DNA from: Ceratopteris richardii
Taxonomy: Eukaryota > Streptophyta > Polypodiopsida > Polypodiales > Pteridaceae
Direction of reading: 5' to 3'
Length of the DNA stretch: 64,000 nt
NCBI GenBank assembly: GCA_020310875.1
Contig: CM035413.1
Coordinates: 189,783,404-189,847,403 of the forward strand
Made by a program: the position numbers and the translations under genes. The notes below the pieces were generated by a model. It worked only from the letters and a program-made list of their open reading frames with translations. It had not been told where the DNA came from and ran no database searches. This document shows positions 33,690-45,454 of this stretch, piece after piece; the first letter of the stretch is position 1; each line of letters opens with the position of its first letter.

Positions 33690-35900
33690 TATGATAGACA
33701 TTCCAAGATGCATTGAAGTGAAGGAGTCAGTTGATAAGCATGCCTAGAATGAGTATGAACAAAGAGACTATCTCCGATGCAATGTTACTAATTTTGAAGG
33801 GGCGAATAAAGGAATTCTTATTAATCAATAGCTCATCAATTAAAAAATTTAGCTAGAAGAAGGAACAAGTTATAACTTGAATGATATTAGGAAGGGAATG
33901 AACCTCTAGAATGACATTAAAAAGTTTACTAAATCTGATCTAGGAGCTATGAATTTGGCAGTTAGGTTATTCTACCAACACTTTTACTCCATTCAAATGA
34001 CAAGGTATACCGAACCTCATTAAGCAGTAACACAAGCTTTCATGAAGAGAGAAGGATAAAAGAAAATGGACATATCAAGCTAGATTGTTGAATATTTTAA
34101 TGAAGGATTTGTTCATTGGAAGCCAAAGACGTTCTTAGGTGGTGGTTGAATGCTTATAAGAACTATTTATGCTGCATTGGAAAGGAGGATCTACCCTTGT
34201 ACATAGAATGGACTAGACCATATGTGTCCCACAACCTCATAAGCTACAAGACGAAGCTAAAATTGAAGAGAGTGAAGAGCATGAAGATGGAGGCTACCTA
34301 TTCCTCTAGGATCTATATTTATCCTCTTAGGAAGATAGGCATATGGATGTGTTTGACATTTAAAAATTAAAACAATTAGAACAAAATTCTTACATAGATG
34401 ACTTCTTCAATGCATCTATGGGTTTTGGAATACAAGTGAGTCATGAATAATTAGTAGAACCTAAAGAACATGGACAAACAATTTTTTTGACCACTCAAAA
34501 CACGAAGAAGAAAATATATAGGAGACAGTTGAAGAACTTCTCTCTAATGAAGAGTAAAAACATGAAGAAATAGTAGTTTCAATTATTGAAATATATCCAA
34601 ATGAAGATGTAGAAATGGAAGATCCTAATGCTCAAGAGTATGAAAAACAAGAAGAAGACGAGCATCTAGGAACTAGGCTTAAAACCACAAGAAGCTCTAA
34701 GCTCACAATGCAAGAAAATATTCAAGAAGGAGAGGAGTTTAAGGAAATAGCAAGAACTTTAGAAAATAATTTGGATAAAAAACAAGAAGTCAATGTTGAT
34801 GCAAATAAAGAAGAGACATAAGAATCGGCTGCAAAACAAGAACAACAAGTCATCATAAGGGAGACCACAATAGAAAGGCAAGAATAAGGGATGGAGTAGA
34901 ATCTATAAATTTCAATCAACGATGAAGATAAGACTAAGGATCAACTCATGGATTTAAGGATAAAACTTATAAATCAAATGGAGGGTTTCTCTAAGGGAAC
35001 AAATATGGCTATTTTAGCAAGCTTGAAGACGAAAGATGAAAAGAGAATGTAGGAGAAGATGCATCTTAAGAATAAAGAGAAAGTATTAAAGATTCAAGGA
35101 TATAATCTATCTCTCAAGGAGCATAATGCATATCTTCATGATGAGATTATCATGATGACACAAGAGGTGGTGGATTAAGTGTAGATATTCCATGACATGA
35201 AAACAAAAAATCAAAGTTTAGAATCAGACTTTGAATAGATGGTGCAAGAAAAAGGCAAAGAGGTACCACATATTCAAGCAAAGAAGGTAGTAACCGACAT
35301 AGAGCTACAAATTCAAGAAGAAAAATTACTAAAGAAATGTGAAGAAATGAAAGCACTTGAGGAGAAATTCCAAAAGAAAGAGCAGGAGTTCAATGAAAAG
35401 GATAAAGATATAAAATCATAAAAGAAAATACAATATTCTATATTCAGCTTTCAAGAAAATAAAAGAGCATAATGAAGAGTTACTCTTAATGCTAGATCCA
35501 AATAGTAACACAGCTATGTAGAGTCATGAAGACTCAAACAGAGTCAAGAAGTTTGAAAGAGAGATACAAGAGTTGAAAGAGGAAAGTCAAAGTCTTAACA
35601 AAAAACTACAGAAAAAAGGAAACAACAAAGGAGGAAATAATGGAGTTGATGACAAAAGTAAGACACATGGTAGAGGACATTAAGAGATTTAAGGTACATA
35701 TTCAAGAAGAAATACACAGGTGCAATCAAAACATGGAATGATTTTGACATGATAGATGAATGGGAAAAGAAAATCACAATCTAATGGAAGCAGTCAAGGA
35801 GTAGGATCAAAACAACATATTTTAGAGGAGCAAAGATTTAGTCCAATCAAAGACACAGAGATTGCAGCTACAAAAAAGTGAAAATGAATGTACATTCTGA
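33690..35900 (+). pseudogene. Degenerate coding stretch of unknown family, coiled-coil-like
   Basis: The plus strand shows protein-like composition over about 2.2 kb with frequent stops. It opens ATGATAGACATTCC at 33690 (MIDIPRCIEVKESVDKHA). Near 34116-34260 it reads LRWWLNAYKNYLCC and EWTRPYVSH. From 34615 to 35800 it is rich in Glu, Lys and Gln with heptad-like spacing (EEKLLKKCEEMKALEEKF, EQEFNEKDKDI). This suggests a long coiled coil. I do not recognise a family. It lies downstream of the gypsy integrase fragment, so it might be a non-pol gene of a retroelement or a host pseudogene. Confidence 0.4.
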
Positions 35901-36006
35901 TCATCAAGATTAGGAATTAGTAGACCCAACCTCTACATTCTGATCATCAAGATTAGGAATTAGTAGACCCAACATCAAGATTAGGAATTAGTAGATTAGG
36001 AATTAG
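35890..36006. repeat. Short tandem repeat (46-bp unit and sub-units)
   Basis: A unit containing CTACATTCTGATCATCAAG and TTAGGAATTAGTAGACCCAAC occurs twice. It is followed by shortened copies of ATCAAGATTAGGAATTAGTAG and GATTAGGAATTAG. Confidence 0.85.
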
Positions 36007-36439
36007 TACATAGAAATAATAGAATTAGATATGTAAAGGAATCATATGACATATATGATTCCAAAATCATCAGTTCCTACTCTAGAAAGATAAAGCCAAT
36101 AAGAACACTTTCCAACTTTTATATACTAGACGTCCTCCCCTACTTATGTGAATCAATAAAAGAATATTAAACTCATATTTGGGGAAAGGAGCCACATAGT
36201 TTTTTAGAATACTCCGATAGCTAGTTTGTACTATTGAAAGAGTTTTTTTTCATAAACTGAACCCTCGATGGAAGAGGGAGTTCTTGGATGAACATAGACA
36301 ATGCAGCCAAGTGTGGATAGACGCCTTCATCAATCTCAAGGTAAATCCAACATATTGTCTCTATGCAAGATGACACGATTGGCTATTTTTTTGGGGAAAG
36401 CAACCAAGTGGACGAATTCCAAAGGCCAGGCTAAAATTA
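36007..36439. other. Unassigned flank of copia M
   Basis: No gene recognised. It is the left target flank of copia M; sequence after 49201 should be its continuation. Confidence 0.3.
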
Positions 36440-37503
36440 TGTTGGTGTATGTTACCCAAGCCTACATGCTTGATATGATTTGATTTATGTTTATCTGTAG
36501 TCATATGTGTAGACATATGAGCATCTCTTGTAAAAGACCATATTTTTGTAATTGTGAAAGAAAGAATGGATTAAGTCATCCATGATGTAAAAAGGAAATT
36601 TTTGGCTCGAACTACCTAAAACCATGAATCCATCAGTTGAGAGAATATCTCCTAATTCTTAGCATCACTTTTACTTGAAGTAATTGGAATTCAAATTCAA
36701 AATTACCTCCAAAGTAGCTATAGAGGGAGCAAGAAGGAAGTCGTCATTCGAGAGCTTGATTCGTGCACACTTCATGTCCATTTGTAGAGATTGAAGAGCT
36801 TATTCCAAAGCTCTATCATTCTACTCCTAGTGTGCAAGTATTCATTTCCAATGTGGTTGTAATTATATGTGAATCTATACATTCACAATTTACTTCTTTT
36901 CTATTTTATTCTTTGATATACTCACTTAGAGTAGTAACTTCAGAAGCACATATGGTGTGCTATACAGAACCTTTTTCAGCATTTTAAAGTGCCTTGGATT
37001 TCTCTATAAGTCTGAGTTATTCTCACACAATTTCATGCTCATTGGATTTAGTATTTTAAAGAAATCTACGATTTTGTGTTCACTAGTCGAATCTTTGTAG
37101 AGCCTTGAAAATGGCGGGGCTGTTTGAGATTTTGCTAGATCTTGTTCTCAGTGCTCAAATGATCAATTGACGTGGTTTAACTTTGTATTAGCAAGCTATT
37201 TAAGTCTCTTTGCTTTCTCCAAAAGGAATTTTTCTAATTCCTAGCAGGTTGAGAGCACTGTTCATTTTTTCTAGCAGGTGTATGTACAAAAATAGCAAGC
37301 CTTGGGAGCTAATCATTTTGCAACTAGTCTATGCAGACTCAAACTTTTGAGATACTTGTTCCAAAGCACTTGGGTGATTTTTTTGTGGATTTAGGAACCT
37401 CAAAGGCTCTAGTAACCAAATCTCAAGTCTCAGGTGGTTGGTGTGAAGCTTGTTGTAGCAACATCAACTCATCTTTGGATTGCATCCACCATTTCTCTTT
37501 GCA
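36440..37503 (+). repeat. Copia M 5' LTR (1064 bp)
   Basis: It begins TGTTGGTGTATG and ends TCTCTTTGCA, 1 bp before the primer site. It is homologous over its length to 48126-49201, sharing CATATGTGTAGACATATGA, TGATGTAAAAAGGAAATTT and GAGAGAATATCTCCTAATTC. Confidence 0.85.
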
Positions 37504-37504
37504 C

Positions 37505-37516
37505 TGGTATTAGAGC
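37505..37516 (+). other. Primer binding site of copia M
   Basis: TGGTATTAGAGC, one mismatch from the initiator tRNA-Met primer site, directly after the 5' LTR. Confidence 0.85.
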
Positions 37517-37530
37517 ATAGTCAATCACCA

Positions 37531-38560
37531 TGGGAGATTGATTTCCATCAACAATTGACAAATTGAATAGAAACAACTACCCAACATGGTCTCTAAAGGA
37601 TGGATGCTTACCTTCAAGTGGGGAATCTATTTGGATACAAACCTAGAGATGAAGCTATGCCAACCATGAGGAACAAAGGGCAACCATCAGATGAAGAAGA
37701 GGAAAGACTTTCAAATTGGTGTTCAAAGGTTGCACTTGCAACGTCCTATATACTAAAGTCAATGCCTGATTTTTTTTTACCTCATGTCTAGGGATGCAAG
37801 ACATCAAGAGAGAGTTGGAATGCACTTGCTACTTTCTTCTCCTCCAACACTCGAGCAAGGAAGAAAGAATTGTGGATGGAGTTTACAACAATGAAGAAAC
37901 GCCCCAAGCAAAGTGTGACTGATTATGTCACAAAGATGAAGAAGATTTTAGATCAACTTGGAAGCATTGGAGAGGTAATTGAAGAGGAAAAAATCATTAG
38001 ACAAATCATAAATGGAATCAAAGTAGATGACAAGTGGGAGTCCTTCACAATAGCCATGGACTTGTACATGGATATGCATTACCTGACCTCAACACACTCA
38101 TGGGCCAACTCTTCAATCATGAAGCAAAGATTCACAAAGATGGTGAGTCCTCAAGAGGTAATCAAAATTCTACCTTATATTTTGATAAAGCTCAGGTCAA
38201 GGACAAGTCAAATAATAAGAAGAATGCAGATGAAGGTAGCTCTTTCCAAGAAAACTTTATAGGTAGAGAAAGAGCTAGAAGAAGAGGTAGAGGTGAAAAG
38301 CAAGGTAGGGAAAGATTCCAATCATCTCAACCTTGCAATATATGTGGTTTATCTAATCATACTACTGAAGAATGTTTCAAGAATCCAAGGAACTCAAGAG
38401 GAAGAGGATTCAATGGAGGTGGCAATGGATCAAATATAGGAAGATACAATGGAGGCTACAACAACAACTACAACAACAAAAAACCTATCAAAGTGGCCAT
38501 AGAGGAAGAACAGATAAGAATAACTATGCAGAGGAACAAAGTCAAGAAGATTCGTAATTG
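37531..38560 (+). pseudogene. Copia M gag, broken
   Basis: Gag starts ATGGGAGATTGA at about 37531, with a stop at the fourth codon. Gag-like pieces follow in more than one frame: 37600-37791, then 37870-38262 (ELWMEFTTMKKRPKQSVTDY, DDKWESF), then a shift to 38034-38561 (LPDLNTLMGQLFNHE and the zinc knuckle CNICGLSNHTTEEC near 38334-38375). A glycine/asparagine-rich tail follows, as in other copia gags. Confidence 0.82.
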
Positions 38561-40133
38561 ATTATGAATCTATCAGTGAAGAAGGGTAAGGATGATGATC
38601 ATATCTTTTACATTGATTCAGGATGCTCAAATCATGTAGTAGGAAATGTGGCTTTACTCGCTTATTTCGAAGATCCTCACAACAAACATGAAGTGCAAAC
38701 AGGAGATGATACAAAGCACTCGGTGGAGAAGATAGGTAATGTGAAGACATCAAATGGGAATCTCAACCTCTTGAGCAACATCTTGTAGGTCCTCTCAAAC
38801 TCTCACAGAGTTGGAGGTATAGCACAAAAGGCTTGCTCACATTGGTGAGAGAACACAAACAAATTTGCAGGGACCAAAGTGTACTTGGTTGGCCTAATAT
38901 CACAACGCAACACATGAATTATAAGTGTGAAGCTTTTAAATTTGGCAAGGCTCATAAACAAACTTTCAATTGGAAGGGACATGTGTATCAAAATCTTTTG
39001 GATCTAGTGCACACAGATGTGTGGGGTCCTAGTAAGGAGCTATCTATATCAGGCTCAAGATATTATATGTGTCTTTCATAGATGACTGTAGAAGGTGGAC
39101 CATTTTGTTTTTCATGAAGCACAAGGATGAAGTTTTTAATTGCTTTAAGAAGTACGTTGCTCTTGTTGAAAACCAAACAGGTAGAACTTTGAAAATACTC
39201 AGATCAGATGGTGGATGAGAATACTTCTCTTCTAAATTTGATGCCTACTCGCATGAAAGAGGCATTAAACGGTAAGTCACTACAAGGTATACAACCGAAC
39301 TCAATGGTGTAGCATAGAGGACAATCAGAGCTATTGTTGAAGCTACAAGGTCCATGCTCAATGCAAAGGGATTGCCAAAACTACCTATGGGTAGAGGCTG
39401 TGTCCATGACAACATATCTGATAAATAGACTTCCATCAAAGTCACTAGATGGAACCACTCCATATGAAGTGTGTGATGGAAGAAGAACTAGGCTAGAGCA
39501 TTGTAAAATCTTTGGATGCTTAGCCTCTGCTTACATTCCTTCTCAAGCAAGATGGAAATTGAATCCCAAGGCAAAAGAAGAACTAGTCTAGAGCATTGTA
39601 AAATCTTTCGATGCTTAGCCTATGCTCACATTCCTTCTCAAGTAAGAGGGAAATTGGATCCCAAGGTAGAGACGTGTATATCTATTGGTTATGATCAAAA
39701 GCAAAAAGTATATAGATTGTACAATCCAACTAATAAAGGAATTTTTACGAGTAAAGATGTATTTTTTTATGAGAACAAACCACGGTTTGATGATGACAAA
39801 AAAGAGAAGCTGCCCTATGACTTGGATGAAGATTTTCCATCACTTCAACCAAAGGAGCCAAAGCAAATTGAAGAAAGTCATTTAGAGATTGACCTAGAGG
39901 ACTTGGAAAGACTAAAGCTATGGGAGAGCAAAGGCAAAGGAAAGATGCAAGATGCTACATATGGACGCGAGAGCCCACATCAAGCAGTTAGAAGGTCTTC
40001 AAGAGAGAAGAAGAAACAAGAGAGTTACAGCTATGATACTTCTTTGGTCACCAAGCACTCAATCTACATTGCAAAAGATTCAACCAATGAAGAACCTACC
40101 ACATTTGGAGAAGCACAAAGTAATAAAGGTTGA
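38558..40133 (+). pseudogene. Copia M protease and integrase, broken
   Basis: Protease: FYIDSGCSNHVVGN in the frame from 38558. The pre-integrase and core follow with VHTDVWGPSKELS and a stop inside RSDGG*EYFSS; the NGVA motif is followed by a stop where the catalytic Glu region should be. The integrase end is affected by a 95-bp tandem duplication (anchors 39496 and 39591, GAGCATTGTAAAATCTTT) that shifts the frame. The second copy continues as 39516-40133 (RCLAYAHIPSQVRGKLDPK, SSREKKKQESYSYDTS). Confidence 0.85.
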
Positions 40134-40142
40134 AGAGATGCA

Positions 40143-41003
40143 ATGGATGAAGAAATGAAAGCCTTGAAGGAGAATAAGACTTGGGAGCTTGTACCTAACA
40201 AGCCATCTATGAAGATAATTGGATCTCGATGGATATACAAAATCAAGAGGAATCTAGATGGAAGTATAAATATACATAAAGCAAGGTTATTTGTTAAAGG
40301 GTTTGCTCAAACCCATGGTATTGATTATGAGGAGACTTTCTCTCTTGTTGCAAAAATGCTTGCAATTAGGGTTCGCATTATTCTGGCTGCATCTAGAAAT
40401 TGGAAGCTCTATCAACTTTATGTAAATAATTCTTTCTTAAATGGATGGATTTTTTAGGAAGTGTATATGGCACAACCTCCTAGATATGAAGTGAAAATTA
40501 AAGAAAGCCTTGTATGGATTGAAGCAAGCTCCAAGAGCTTGGAATTTCAGATTGGTGACTCATTTGCAAGACCAAGGACTCAAAGCTAGCGAGATGGATA
40601 CCTCTTTGTTCATAAAGAGGGATGGATCTAAAGTGATCTATCTTTGTGTTTATGTTGATGATATTATTATCATAGGGAATGATCTTGAAGAAATCAAATA
40701 GGTAAAGAATCAAATGAAGGAGGAGTTCAAAATAAGTAATCTTGGACCACTCACTTATTTTCTTGGATTGGAGTTAATCTACACAGGTTCAGGTATATAC
40801 AACAGACAAAGGAAGTATGTGCATGCCATGCTGATAAAGTTCAGGATGGAAAACACCAAGTGTGCAGGTGCACCTATGGAGCAAAATCGTAAGCTTAGTG
40901 CTTATGAAGGAGATGCAATTGAAGACATCACAAGCTATCAAAGCTTGGTTGGAAGTTTAAACTATGCAACACTCACAAGGGTGGATATATGATATAGTGT
41001 TAG
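40143..41003 (+). pseudogene. Copia M reverse transcriptase, cut by copia N
   Basis: Decayed RT with WELVPNKPSMKIIGSRW, IDYEETFSLVAKM, then QAPRAWNFRLV and the catalytic YVDD (VYVDDIIIIGND), in three frames. It runs to SLNYATLTRVDI and stops at GTTAG (40999-41003), the target duplication of copia N. The reading resumes at 47477. Confidence 0.88.
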
Positions 41004-42038
41004 TGATGGAGAATGTTAATCTCCGAAAGAACAACCTACTCTTGTGATTAGAGCACCTCTATACCAAGAGTAAGTCAAAACTCTCACTAATTTAGAGGAT
41101 CAATCACTAACTATCAAAAAATTAACAAATCTGTGAAGAAGATGAAACACAGAAAAGTCTGCTGCACTGTTTCTTCACATTGACCTATCAAACGTGTAAA
41201 GTTTTTTATGAAACTTTGTACGAATCATCTCCTAGAGATTGCGCATCTCCTCCAAGTTGAATTACTTCAAAAGATTAAGTATAACTTGAGAAATCAACTT
41301 CTCAATTTACCTATGTCAGAAACTGTCATTCAGAACAGTCGATTTTACACCTGTAACTTTTAAGACTTGGTTCTCCTTGAATAGAACCCGTTTTCCAAAA
41401 TGCTTCTAGACATGAGTAGCTTATCTTCCAACTTAAAGATTAAGCCCTCACTCATGCAAAACTTTAAACTGTGCTAGGAGAAATGACCAAAACATTAAGT
41501 TCGAAATCTGCGCCTGTTTTAGGAACCTGTGAATGCACTTCACATATGAATGTTCCTACACTTAATTCTCTAAGCCTGATTACAATTGGAAGCTAAAACT
41601 TTGCACAGAGGTCAACCAAATCTCAACTTAGACTTGTACAGAAGCATTTCACAATTGATCTACTGTAGAAGGAGAAGACACAGAAACATCGGGCGCAAAT
41701 ATTTTCAATTACTCAGAAGAAATACAGTTGAGTGATGAGAGCTAACTCAACTAACTTTTTCTTCTATCTCATGACATCTATCTCCCTCATTCTTGACTTC
41801 TAACTATTGTCACATATGCTCTCATACATGCCCCGACTTTTCTCAAAGTATTTATAGATAATTTGTACAAGATTCTTACTAACACAAAGATCTAAGTCAG
41901 CTATGACTCTACTAATGTACATATGTGTACACTTCTCTTATCCTCTGAATGTAAATCTTCTTCCAAACTTTAAGAGTTGATTCTTCCTTCATCCTTTGAT
42001 CTTTCAAGCCTTCAATTGGTGATTGGTCTGCACCAACA
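41004..42038 (-). repeat. Copia N 3' LTR (1035 bp)
   Basis: On the minus strand it runs from TGTTGGTGCAGACC to CATTCTCCATCA. It differs from 46442-47476 at about ten sites, mostly transitions. A TATAAATA box (minus) lies at 41856-41849. Confidence 0.95.
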
Positions 42039-42039
42039 A

Positions 42040-42050
42040 CTCCCCCTCAA
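42040..42050 (-). other. Polypurine tract of copia N
   Basis: The minus strand reads TTGAGGGGGAG, directly before the 3' LTR. Confidence 0.8.
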
Positions 42051-45000
42051 TCATCAAATGAGGTTTTCTCTGTCTTCTTTATACTTGCCATGTCTTTGAA
42101 CCTTTGTAACTTAGGTCCATCCAAGCTCTTTGTCATCATATCTGCCACTTGTTCTTTTGTTGGAGTGTACATCACTTCAATCTCTTTATCTAGTACCTTT
42201 TCCCTCAAGAAATGATACTGAATCTCTATATGCTTAGTCCTGGCATGAAAAACAGGGTTAGCTGCCAAATACAAAGAACTCATATTGTCTCCAAAAATTA
42301 TTGGAGTACTATGATCAATCTCAAAACTTTTCATCAAAGTCTTCAACCATATCACTTCCTTTGCAGCTTCTACCATTCCCTTATACTCAGCTTCTGTGGA
42401 TGATAAAGCAACTGTATGTTGCTTCTTTGAACACCAAGAAACTAACTTATCTCCAACATAACAGAGATATCCATGAGTAGACCTTCTATCATCTGAGTCA
42501 CCTGCCCAATCTGCATCACTAAATACTTTGATTCTTGTGTCAGAAGTAAAACCATAATACAAACCTTCACTTATGGTTCCTTTGATATATCTGAGTACCC
42601 TTTGGGCTGCAATCCAATGAGTCTTCTTTGGACAATGCATAAATTGTGACAACACACCTACTGCATATGATAGATCTGGCCTTGTCAAGGTAGCATAGAT
42701 TAAACTACCTACCAAACTCTGATATTTCTTCATATCATTGAACTCTTCACCTCCATACCTGCTTAATTTATGATTTACCTCCAATGGTGTAGTTGAGGTC
42801 TTGCAATCTTCCATGTTAAACTTGACTAAAAGATTCTTCAAGTATCTCTCTTGTGAAACATATACTCCATGTTGAGTATACACAATCTGCATTCCTAGAA
42901 AATAAGATAAGTTTCCCAAATCACTTATCTTAAACTCCTTCTCTATTTGTCTTTTGAGTTCATTGATTCCTTGAGCATCTGTTCTTGTAACAATAATATC
43001 ATCAACATAAATGCACATGTAAATGTATCCATTTTCACTTGCCTTCACTAGCAAGCTACTATCTGCCTTTGATGCTTGAAACCCACATTCATTCAAGAAC
43101 TTGACCAATCTGTAATTCCAAGCTCTTGGGGCTTGCTTCAACCCATATAAAGCTCTCTTGAGCTTACACACATAATCTGATCCAATTAATTCCATGAAGC
43201 CTTCTGGTTGCTCCATATATACTTCATCTGCAATGTATCCATTTAGAAATGCATTTTTCACATCCAATTGTGATAATTTCCATCCCTTGCAAGCAGCAAT
43301 AGCAATCAATGTCCTAATTGTAGACATCTTAGCAACAGGACTAAAGGTTTCATCATAATCTACCCCATAAGTTTGGGCATAACCTTTGACCACAAGTCTA
43401 GCCTTATATCTAGACACCTTACCATCTGCAAACCTCTTTGTTTTATATACCCACTTACATCCGATGACCTTCTGATTCTTTGGTCTTGGTACTAGTTCCC
43501 AAGTTTCATTTTCAAGTAGAGCATCATACTCTTCCTGCATTGACTTCTCCCAATTCTGTTTACCTTTGGCTTCTTCATAAGTGGTTGGATCTTCTTCTGT
43601 TTTCACAATGTAAGCATAATCTTTTGTTGTTAGAAAAGATGTATCATAACTATACCTTATAGGTTCTTTCCTTTCTCTTGTAGATCTTCTGATTTCTGCA
43701 CTTCTTGAAGTTTCAGCCTCATTTGATTCTGGATCAAATCTTGGCCCTTCTTCTACATGATCCTGTACTCTACTTCTAGAGTCAACTTCATCAACAATTT
43801 CTTCACATACTTTTACCTTTGCCTTTCCTTTCCTTTGTATTTCTTCAACACCTGTATACTCATTTGGTGATCCTGTATACCACATATTTTGCTCATCAAA
43901 TGTTACATCTTTAGTAACAAGAAATTGCTTTGTGGATGGACTCCACAACCTGTAACCCATCTGTCTATCATCATATCCAATAAACACATACTTCTCTGCT
44001 TTTGGTTCTAGCTTATGTCTTAATTGTGAAGGAACATAAGCATATGCAATACATCCAAATACTTTACAATGATCAAGACTAGGCTTCTTACCCCGCCATG
44101 CTTCATAAGGGGTTCCTCCATCCAAAGCTTTGCAAGGCAACCTATTCACAAGGTATGTTGCAGTGTTAATGGCTTCTGCCCATAAGTAATTTGGACAATT
44201 CTTTTCCTTCATCATGGCTCTTGCAAACTCTACAAGAGTCCTATTCCTCCTTTCTGCTACTCCATTCTGTTGAGGGGAGTACCTGCAAGTTACTTCTCTT
44301 TTGATACCTGCATTCCACAAATAATCATCAAACTCTTTAGAGAAATACTCTCCCCCTCCATCTGATCTTAACCTCTTGAGCTTTTGTCCTATGATCCTTT
44401 CTGCATAGGCATGAAAGTGTTTGAATGTCTTGAAAACTTCTGATTTATCCTTGATTACATACAAAGTAATCCACCTGGTTGCATCATCAACAAACAACAC
44501 ATAATATCTGGATCCATTTATGCTATAGTCCCTTGAGGGACCCCATACATCTGTATGAACCAATTCAAGCATATTTGAATGCTTGTACCCTGATTTGTTA
44601 TAAGAACTCTTATGTGCTTTACCTAATTGACAAGCTTCACACTTGTACACCATATGTTGCCCTTCAATGTTTGGCAATCCAAGCACTATCTGATTCTTTG
44701 ACATCTCCTTTATAGCTCTCTCATTGAAATGACCTAGCCTTTTATGCCATAGGTCTAATTCAGATACCTTTTGACTTCTATAGGTAAATAATGCATGTCC
44801 CACATTACCTTGAACTTTGAGAGTGAACAATCTTCCTTCCTTTTTTCCTGCAATTATGTTTCTATATCCCTGATTTGGATCTTGTACATAAACACCATCA
44901 TTTGTGAATCTTACCTCATATCCTTTCTCCACAATTTGCCCTACACTTATCAGATTTTTAGGAATAGTAGGAACATAAAGTACCTTGCTCAGAAGTGTAC

Positions 45001-45454
45001 TTCCACTCTTTGTCTTCACTGATCCAATGCTCTCCACTTTATGTTTGGTATTGTCACCTGTCTGAACTGTATGTCCATTCACCCTTGCTTCCATATCAGT
45101 CATCAAGGATAGATTCCCACTCAGATGGTTGCTGCACCCTGAGTCAATATAAAATACTCTTTGATCTTCTCCCATTGATTCATGAGTTGCATTCAAGATA
45201 AGAGTCATGTCATCCTTCTGATCTGATGCATAATTGTAATAATTATTGTTGTAGAACTGAGATTGGAAGTTTCTTCCACCTCCTCTACCATATGATGTCC
45301 TACCTCCTCTTCCTCTGAAAATTGCCTCTTTGGTTTCTGCCTCCTCTACCTCTTTGACTATAATTCTGATTATTGTTTCCACCATTTTGATTGTTATACC
45401 AACAATCATTTGCCAAATGATTTGTTCTGCCACAAATCCAACAAGCTTTAGCAT
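42047..45454 (-). CDS. Copia N pol: protease, integrase, RT, RNase H
   Basis: An unbroken frame of 1135 residues. Counting from its first Met: protease D104 (FYIDSGCSNH), HHCC near 236-275, and integrase D302 (HTDVWGP), D365 (RSDGGGEY) and E401 (NGVAERRNR), an intact DD35E with 35-residue spacing. RT has D731 (LDVKNAFLNG) and YVDD at 816-819. RNase H has SDADWAG, ALSSTEAEY, GDNMSS and HARTKHIEIQYHFLRE. All active-site residues are present. The first 45 residues or so are out of register with gag; true pol coding joins gag at the T run at 45321-45318. The frame ends beside the polypurine tract, as normal. This polyprotein makes and integrates element cDNA. Confidence 0.93.
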   Translation of the reverse strand: MLKLVGFVAEQIIWQMIVGITIKMVETIIRIIVKEVEEAETKEAIFRGRGGRTSYGRGGGRNFQSQFYNNNYYNYASDQKDDMTLILNATHESMGEDQRVFYIDSGCSNHLSGNLSLMTDMEARVNGHTVQTGDNTKHKVESIGSVKTKSGSTLLSKVLYVPTIPKNLISVGQIVEKGYEVRFTNDGVYVQDPNQGYRNIIAGKKEGRLFTLKVQGNVGHALFTYRSQKVSELDLWHKRLGHFNERAIKEMSKNQIVLGLPNIEGQHMVYKCEACQLGKAHKSSYNKSGYKHSNMLELVHTDVWGPSRDYSINGSRYYVLFVDDATRWITLYVIKDKSEVFKTFKHFHAYAERIIGQKLKRLRSDGGGEYFSKEFDDYLWNAGIKREVTCRYSPQQNGVAERRNRTLVEFARAMMKEKNCPNYLWAEAINTATYLVNRLPCKALDGGTPYEAWRGKKPSLDHCKVFGCIAYAYVPSQLRHKLEPKAEKYVFIGYDDRQMGYRLWSPSTKQFLVTKDVTFDEQNMWYTGSPNEYTGVEEIQRKGKAKVKVCEEIVDEVDSRSRVQDHVEEGPRFDPESNEAETSRSAEIRRSTRERKEPIRYSYDTSFLTTKDYAYIVKTEEDPTTYEEAKGKQNWEKSMQEEYDALLENETWELVPRPKNQKVIGCKWVYKTKRFADGKVSRYKARLVVKGYAQTYGVDYDETFSPVAKMSTIRTLIAIAACKGWKLSQLDVKNAFLNGYIADEVYMEQPEGFMELIGSDYVCKLKRALYGLKQAPRAWNYRLVKFLNECGFQASKADSSLLVKASENGYIYMCIYVDDIIVTRTDAQGINELKRQIEKEFKISDLGNLSYFLGMQIVYTQHGVYVSQERYLKNLLVKFNMEDCKTSTTPLEVNHKLSRYGGEEFNDMKKYQSLVGSLIYATLTRPDLSYAVGVLSQFMHCPKKTHWIAAQRVLRYIKGTISEGLYYGFTSDTRIKVFSDADWAGDSDDRRSTHGYLCYVGDKLVSWCSKKQHTVALSSTEAEYKGMVEAAKEVIWLKTLMKSFEIDHSTPIIFGDNMSSLYLAANPVFHARTKHIEIQYHFLREKVLDKEIEVMYTPTKEQVADMMTKSLDGPKLQRFKDMASIKKTEKTSFDD

